Assembly: GCA_003991915.1 (NCBI GenBank)
Contig: RQTK01000084.1
Location: forward strand, 34,084-98,083
DNA length: 64,000 bases
Origin: Elysia chlorotica
Lineage: Eukaryota > Mollusca > Gastropoda > Plakobranchidae
Reading direction: 5' to 3'
A model generated the notes under the pieces. The model was not told the DNA's origin and did not search any database. It saw nothing but the letters and a program-made list of their open reading frames with translations. This document shows positions 1 to 64,000 of the stretch, one piece after another. Every line of letters starts with the position of its first letter. Position 1 is the stretch's first letter. Both the position numbers and the translations under genes were made by a program.

Positions 1-3000
1 CTAATGTTTCGTGAAGATAATGTTGCTGGAATTCATGGACCTCATTGCAACACCATCGAACATCTTATAACGCAACACTAGAAAAGGCACAACTACACGC
101 AACACCCAAACAAATAAACATTACAAGAAATCTATAGTAATAAGTTATATCATACAATGCATTTTAATATTACCATCATCAAGTTAATAATACATCTTGG
201 AAATAATTTAGGTAGTAGTGTCAATATTATTGTATAAAAGGAAAAAAGAGTGTTCTCACATACATAAGGACTATTCTCCCATACAAACAACTATTCTCAC
301 ATAGGAAACAAAAAATAACTCATGCAGCGAAGCGTTCAGTCATACTGAAAGCTAGTATTGCTCACCAAGGGTCAAACTAGAGCAACAGTCCACATTACGT
401 CGTAAAAATAGCATCAGTATAAATTATTGGCATGAAACTATACAGTGTGCAATGTATGGGCATGAAACAGAGAAGTTTCGATTGAAAGTAAAAAAAAAAA
501 GATTGAACATTCCTCCCTTTTCAGGGATTCTAATTCACAAAAAGTGTCCAGGTAAGATACACCTCTATAAAAACTAAAGTAGCACATCCTTATCTTAGGT
601 ACACATTGAATGAAGTAATGTTTTATTTAAGTTACATACTATGCACGGGTCGGACTGACTTATTGGAACACACGGACATAACAAATGTGAAAATAGATGT
701 GTATGATTTTATGACCTTGATAAACAGATAATCAGCATTTAATTTTTGAACATCTTTCATCTCATGCAATTGACTGTTTTCAAAACCATTCAATTCTTCT
801 TTGATATCAAATAGATGGTAGAGACATACTTGTTACCTAAAGAAGAGGTTACGGTGAGCATAAGACAGCTGCCAGCAGCTGCTTGAGGCAGAAAAAATCG
901 TTCAAACTTGCCCCTAAGTGAACATATTCTATTATCCATTGCTAAATTAAGAGAGAAGAAATTGATCCCTTTTCAGCGATACGAAATCCATCTATGCCCA
1001 GATCGCGCTTTTACAATAATGCCAATCAGGACCAAATAACCAAACAATAAAATACAACACTGACTAGTGTTAACAACTGGTCGAACTTAAGCCGGCTCAT
1101 TCAAAAAGGTAAGTGCTCTAGCCCAATCAGCAGATTGCTTAAAAATTATCACTATCACGTGATTTTTTTATGTTTTGTGAGAGAAAGAGGTCACCCCCAA
1201 ATTAGGCATACTCCACATCCCATTTCAAATAGAGACACGGATTTTCACAGACATTTCACATTCCACTTAAAAGAAAGAAACATGTCATGAAAGGAGACAA
1301 AACTACGGGTTAAACGAAATTACTATAAAAAGGATGGCATTTACCTCAGATCTTAAGATGGATGGTATATAAATTTCTATGAAAGGATGGATTTTTGGCA
1401 CTCGTCATTTAAACGGCGATGAACTTCATGTACATTCAAATGTATTCTGTTGGCGCATTTTGATATAAAAAAATGAGGATAATCATGCCAATGTGTTACA
1501 GTCAATACAGGTTATTATAAGTATGGCTAGCTACCCAATTCGATCTAAAAAATCGATGACAGAGCACAGACACAGGTACTAAGAAGATGATAGCAATGTT
1601 AATTCTTTGGTCGGGTGGCAGTCAATATACACATATTATTCTGCATTCTTTCACTAAGTGTATATACTCCCAGGGTTAAACTTTCTCACAATATTTTAAA
1701 CACTGAAAATGAAACGCAGAACATGACTGTTAGCTGTAGATACAGCCCAGGACAGCCACATCTCCTGCAGATTCGGTGGATTTGTAAAACATCCTTCTAT
1801 GACAAAAATTTCCTTCCACACTTTGTGGACATACCATAACCATTTCTAAGCATAATATATTTTTATCTGCCTCAAAATTTGCATTTTTTCTAAAGTTGTT
1901 CACAGTTATTCGCCGTTCTATATCCTAATAATATGCATTCCGATAAAAAGAATGCTGTGCATACTTCATCGACTAATTCAAAGGCTCTGTGCATATTTTT
2001 CCATATTAACGTTATTTACACTCAAATCTATTGATAGGTTCCACACTGCTGAGTTGTTGGACCCTACAGTAGTGGGCGGTTGATTCGGCGGCTTTGTCAA
2101 ATGTAAACAAGTTGAAAGTTCTCGAAGAAAAAAAAAAGACAATGGAAAAATGCGACTTAGAAAAACTTTAATTTAGTGATGCACATGACTGTGTTACAAA
2201 GAGTAAAAAAAAAAACCCACACGCAATGTGTATGGACGATCCAAGGACAACGCACGATGAAGTCGATCATATGCAAGTACTGGACAAATCATTGGAGTCA
2301 GTCAGTACAAAAGAATTAGTGCCGATGAGGTAAAAAAAACACACACACACGAAAAAATACGATCAAATAAAATGACACGGTTGAAGAAATTAATGTGTTT
2401 TTTGTTGTTTGTTGTTGTTGTTCCATTGACCAGCAGAAGGGCACTGAGAGTCCTTTTTTCTTTCTTTTAACAGAGAAGTATGGCGAAGCTTTAAAATTTT
2501 CCAGACAACTTTTTATTACTTTCACGTCTTCTAAGTTTTTTGAACATCTTGTCAGTCAAAAGCACTAGCTACTGAACTACCGACGTCCTGTCATTGGAAA
2601 TCAGACTCCTTAGGCTAATTATTGAAGTACTCTTATGTTTGAAGAAATCAAACCACCAGGTTTTACCCGTTGTTCAAAATGCTATTAAAGATACAGACAT
2701 ATATTTTCGTAGTGGCATTTAACCCTAGCTAGATGGACATAGCCGTTGATAAAATGTCACAAAAACTGTGGTATCTATTTTGTCTTAAGTTGTTATCGTG
2801 GGTTTCACCGAGCAATATTAAATCATCTGAATAATTTAAAAGCACTTCATCCAATCTCTAGTTCACTGGTTTGCAAATGCAAGTCCTTAAAATCTACATA
2901 AAAGCACAGCTACAAATTAATGTGAGTAAAACATTCTGAGATAAAAGAGAACTGTAAGTTGGTCCTGATCTTTACGTAGGATTCATGACTTAACCAAACA

Positions 3001-4195
3001 TTAAAACTCTTCCAAAAGACTAGCTCTTAATGATATTCACAGTATCAACGCAAAAACTTTGCGCTAGTTAGGCGAGATGTTACAAAAAGCCTTGCATTCA
3101 ATCTCTAGGTACACGATTTCTTAAAGTACCGGTACATGTTTTGAAAACCGAAAACAGATTATGAGGCTAACGACATACAAATTTAAAGTTACCTTACACT
3201 AAAAACAGTGCACATTTTGCAATTTGTAAAGGAGGAATATACACCAGAGAGAGAAAAAACTAATTAGTTAGCTAAAAAAAGCAAAGCTTCATAGCATTAG
3301 TATAATTGTATGATATATGAAGTCTAAAAATACATTATGCAGAGTTGAACACAGATCAGTACAAATTAAATTGTACATTTATCACCACACAAATATTAAT
3401 AATCTTGAGCTTGCTTTAGACTATGAATGTTATAATTATGTTATATCTATACTTTACATTTGTACATACAGTAACATTTTAATAAGATTTAATACAATCC
3501 ATACTGATCAGCCATTGATCAAGACATATAAAAATCATTTAAAAAAAAGTACATGCTTGTCATACACATCAGCGTCTTTATATCACAGACACTGAACATT
3601 GCCGAGTGTCCGAGGTAGGGCAATCAGCGGATTATAATAGGTTCGATAGAGTGATAGAGTGCGAACACTTGTGATATAAAATAAATGAATTACCCATGCT
3701 ATAGACATTATATACAGGTTAAAAAATCCTCGCTAAACAAACGTAGTCGCGTAGTCGATTACACAGCCTCTCCTTAAAATAATAGGCACTAGATAACTTA
3801 CTCGATATAAGTCCATCTGGTTCAAGGTTCAAAACCTGAAATAGGATGGCATTGTGTGCAAAAGCCCATTGCCATGGAACTAAAACGTGTCCATTGAGCA
3901 CCCTTACCGTTGTTTCAGAGAACCAGACTGAATGCTCCACACTATTCAAGCTGTGTAGAGAGTTACACGCTTGTCTTCTGAAGAGCGTATCAATGGAGAG
4001 AGCAACAATCTTTTGTTTTAAAACTAAATTTTGTCTACAGCCTACAATTAATTCATACCTCTTAAAATGATGGTTACCCCAACCGTCTCCAAATCGGAAA
4101 ATTGTATCAACCAGGGTACAGCAGTGTACACAATCGTTTGGTAAAGATCGTTGCAATCATGAAAGAATTCAAACATTGAACAAATGAAACAGTTA

Positions 4196-4197
<2 letters not shown>

Positions 4198-4264
<67 letters not shown>
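4198..4264. repeat. TC dinucleotide array
   Basis: An uninterrupted TC (GA on the minus strand) run of about 66 bases lies in the probable 3'UTR or flank. Confidence 0.95.
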
Positions 4265-4269
<5 letters not shown>

Positions 4270-5678
4270 CTTTTCCTTTTAAATATATTCCCCCCAAACT
4301 GTCTACATGTAGGCTTATCTACTTTTTAAAGATTCATAACTTCTACAATGAGCATTTCCATCACAGGCGACAAATGAATGTCAGACAAACATGCAATAGA
4401 ACATTTATTAGATTAGGTATCAAATCCTAATATGCAAAGGTATGCATCAACGAATTAAACATTGAGGACTACGACCACATACATAGTCGAAATATGACAT
4501 ACATAGTCGATTTTTGTATTGACAAACACACAATCACAACTCGCAAGCACACATTCACACACCTTTTCTTCTATAAAAAACAACAACAACCAACTTTAAG
4601 ACTTTGTACATTAAAACGACACAGAGTTTAAAATAGCATCACGATTGACTCACCCACACACAAAACTAAAATGGTAAATTTATAATTATGCTTTTTGGTA
4701 TTTAAAGATACAAGGCCTGCTATTCCTGTACTTTTGTACTACAATTAAAGTTTGATATACAGATGTTCTGACATTGCCCCTTTCAAAAATAATATCTAAA
4801 AAAAAATCATGGGTAATATTGGTCCTAAATGTAACGTCGGATGCACAAAGTAATAACTATTGTAGAACTGACGTAAAGTGAATATTATTTTATTATGTTC
4901 GAAAGTACAGTAATCTAATATCAAACAGATTTAACACTTTACCTATTTCAATTTTGCACTCAAATGTTCTATAAAAATGTGATTTAAAAATAGTGACAAT
5001 GGCAATGAGTTAAATCTGAACTTTTCTTACAGGCACTTATCTTTCCATGATGTGTTCCAGTTTACTTAAAACTGTTCACCGTGCGACCTATAATATCTTG
5101 ACACCAGATAACCACCGCTGCTGCCTTTGATAATAATACAGACTCGAACTCTACAATAAGCTGCTTTCAAAATGGGCAGCTTTAAAAACAGAAATCCATC
5201 AATTGCTTACTAAATGCGGAGAAAGCATATATATATATATATAATTATGGTAAAAGAGTGACATGCAGGATTATTTAATTAGACTGGCGACAGATACAAG
5301 AAAACAAATTACAAAACCAACACAAACAACAGAGCTCATAACCTTAAATCAATTGTATCGTTTAACACCATTATGAGTCAATGGCTTATCCCCCCCCCCT
5401 CCCCTCAATTTTCACTTTCTCTTCAAACACTAATAAAAGTTGACTACTGAAGTAAAGCTTGTACAAGTGATGGAAGACGGACATTTTCAATCATAGAATA
5501 TGAAAACAAGTGAACCACTAAATAAAAAGCCAGTAACAAATTCGTTGTCAACCATTTCATGGATCTTTCCAGATTAAACTAATTGTAAGCAGCAGACCCT
5601 TGCCGCATCTCGATCTATTTTTTAAATAATAGTTTACTTTGAAATGACGCTATTCTCCTGAAACTGTACACACAAAGC

Positions 5679-5688
5679 TTTATTTATT
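5679..5688 (-). terminator. Candidate polyadenylation signal
   Basis: Two overlapping AATAAA hexamers occur on the minus strand about 365 bases after the stop codon. Other hexamers occur further on, so the site actually used is uncertain. Confidence 0.3.
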
Positions 5689-6052
5689 ATGCATTAAACA
5701 TCATAGATTATTTTACCATTAAAAGCAAGTAATGTACATTGGTATAATTCAGTCATGGGACTTCAATACAAACAAAATTACTTACAGTCAACCCCAAACA
5801 ACCATTCACAATCAAAATATACAAAACGGATAAATTAAGAACTCAATGAAAATATACACATAAACTATTCATTTCATTTAAAAAAATCTGTATACAATCC
5901 GTCTCGGCCTTCATTGGAAAAGACCTAATCGAATGACGCTAAGTCTATAGACAAACATTATAATAACTTTGGCTAGGTAACAAACATGTTTGAACTATTC
6001 AATGTAAATTTTTTTATATAAATAAAGCTACAGCAGTGCACTTGAGCCTCTG

Positions 6053-63272
<57,220 letters not shown>

Positions 63273-63275
63273 CCT

Positions 63276-64000
63276 CTGAGGAACACAACAATTAAAACGG
63301 TTATGGTTCACTACCAGTCACTGTTATACAGGCAATAATAATGATAATAATAATAATATTGAGACACATACCCACCAAATCCTGCCCTTTTTGGATACGC
63401 CAGAAGCCAAAAATAGTTATCCCTGCACTGACAGCACGTAAATTGATCAGACGTTAGTCTTGGGACCCGTCCTCAATAATTATAGCCTATATAGTGATGA
63501 AGTTGGACGCTTAAAAACAAACTCAAACCGAAGAATAGGCAAAGAAAAGGTATTGTATTACTCTCCTATCACAACACCAAAATATTACACTATTGTACAT
63601 TCAACCCAAAATTTACCAGCCTAAAAAGTATAATCTGGTTATTAGAAAATATAAAAAAAATGTTTTTAAATAGAAACTTCATACAATCCATGTTTTGTCT
63701 CGCTTGAAAACGAGAGATATGTAACCAGTCTATCAGTCTAATCAGCCGGCTTGACTGTGATCTTTTGAAATCCATGATTTTGGCATCGTTAACAGGAATT
63801 ACCAACCACAAAATTAGTTGATTTTGTTTTGATTGGTGCTTTTTAAACGTGTTTATGTGTTGGTTGACGTGAGCTTCGGGTCATTGACTGCCGAGTTCCG
63901 AGTTAATGATGAAAAAATAGATGGAATTAGGCGAAATTATGTCGCCGTTTATCAGTAATGATATCATTTCTGACTGGGATATTGGTTTTTGATTGGTGCG
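63276..64000 (-). other. Upstream of the start-codon exon: probable intron
   Basis: An acceptor-like tract directly precedes the coding exon, so this is likely intron downstream of an unseen non-coding exon. No promoter element is recognised. A SINE tail fragment lies at 63420-63522. Confidence 0.5.
63420..63522 (+). mobile_element. SINE tail fragment
   Basis: cagacgttagtcttgggacc and tatagtgatgaagttggacg match the distal part of the SINE family. Confidence 0.7.

Larger units (their letters stand above)
1..6052. other. 3' side of the gene: probable 3'UTR then flank
   Basis: No coding exon is recognisable on either strand. The sequence is AT-rich, with a TC array at 4198-4264 and a short TA run near 5228. 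The reading frame at 4156-3719 (minus, 145 codons) matches nothing I know and is most likely chance. How far the 3'UTR runs cannot be told from sequence. Confidence 0.6.

Noticed and set aside
3719-4156. 145-codon minus-strand frame in the 3' flank
   Set aside because: No domain, no splice context, and the composition of non-coding DNA; probably chance within the 3'UTR or flank.

Overview
This is animal (metazoan) genomic DNA. Protein-coding information sits in short GC-rich exons with GT-AG introns, surrounded by AT-rich DNA full of microsatellites, minisatellites and tRNA-derived SINEs. The architecture of the one recognisable gene, the SINE family and the repeat style fit a lophotrochozoan, most likely a mollusc. 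That placement is inference; no species can be named from the sequence alone.

One gene fills almost the whole window on the minus strand. Its start codon is at 63272 and its stop codon at 6053. Thirteen coding exons join in frame, except at one place, to give a type I membrane protein: signal peptide, five CUB domains, one LDL-receptor class A (LDLa) repeat, one transmembrane helix, and a cytoplasmic tail with a polyglutamine run and a C-terminal class I PDZ-ligand-like end (VSMV). Five CUBs plus LDLa plus TM is the layout of nematode LEV-10, an auxiliary protein that clusters acetylcholine receptors at synapses, so I call it LEV-10-like. The exon phases are regular: each CUB is split in two by an intron just before its third cysteine. 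That regularity exposes a defect: the exon for the second half of CUB4 is not in the 1.08 kb where it should be (17221-18302), and splicing around it breaks the frame.

Region by region: 1-6052 is the 3' side (probable 3'UTR and flank). 6053-6507 is the TM and tail exon. 6508-14681 is an 8.2 kb intron with a recent 1.7 kb tandem duplication and, at 12998-13101, a candidate alternative last exon that would complete the LDLa cysteine and supply a different membrane anchor with a tail of only seven residues. 14682-20586 holds LDLa back to CUB2, with introns crowded by trinucleotide arrays and one 86-base assembly gap. 20587-27352 holds CUB2 and CUB1. 27353-63172 is a 35.8 kb first coding intron with no convincing gene. 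It contains a 680-bp-arm foldback structure, SINE copies, a decayed LINE reverse-transcriptase end, satellite-like duplications carrying triplet CCAAT boxes, and a cluster of RFX, CRE-like and forkhead motifs near 60 kb. 63173-63272 is the signal-peptide exon.

There is no rRNA, CRISPR array or intact tRNA gene that I can support, and no second host gene.
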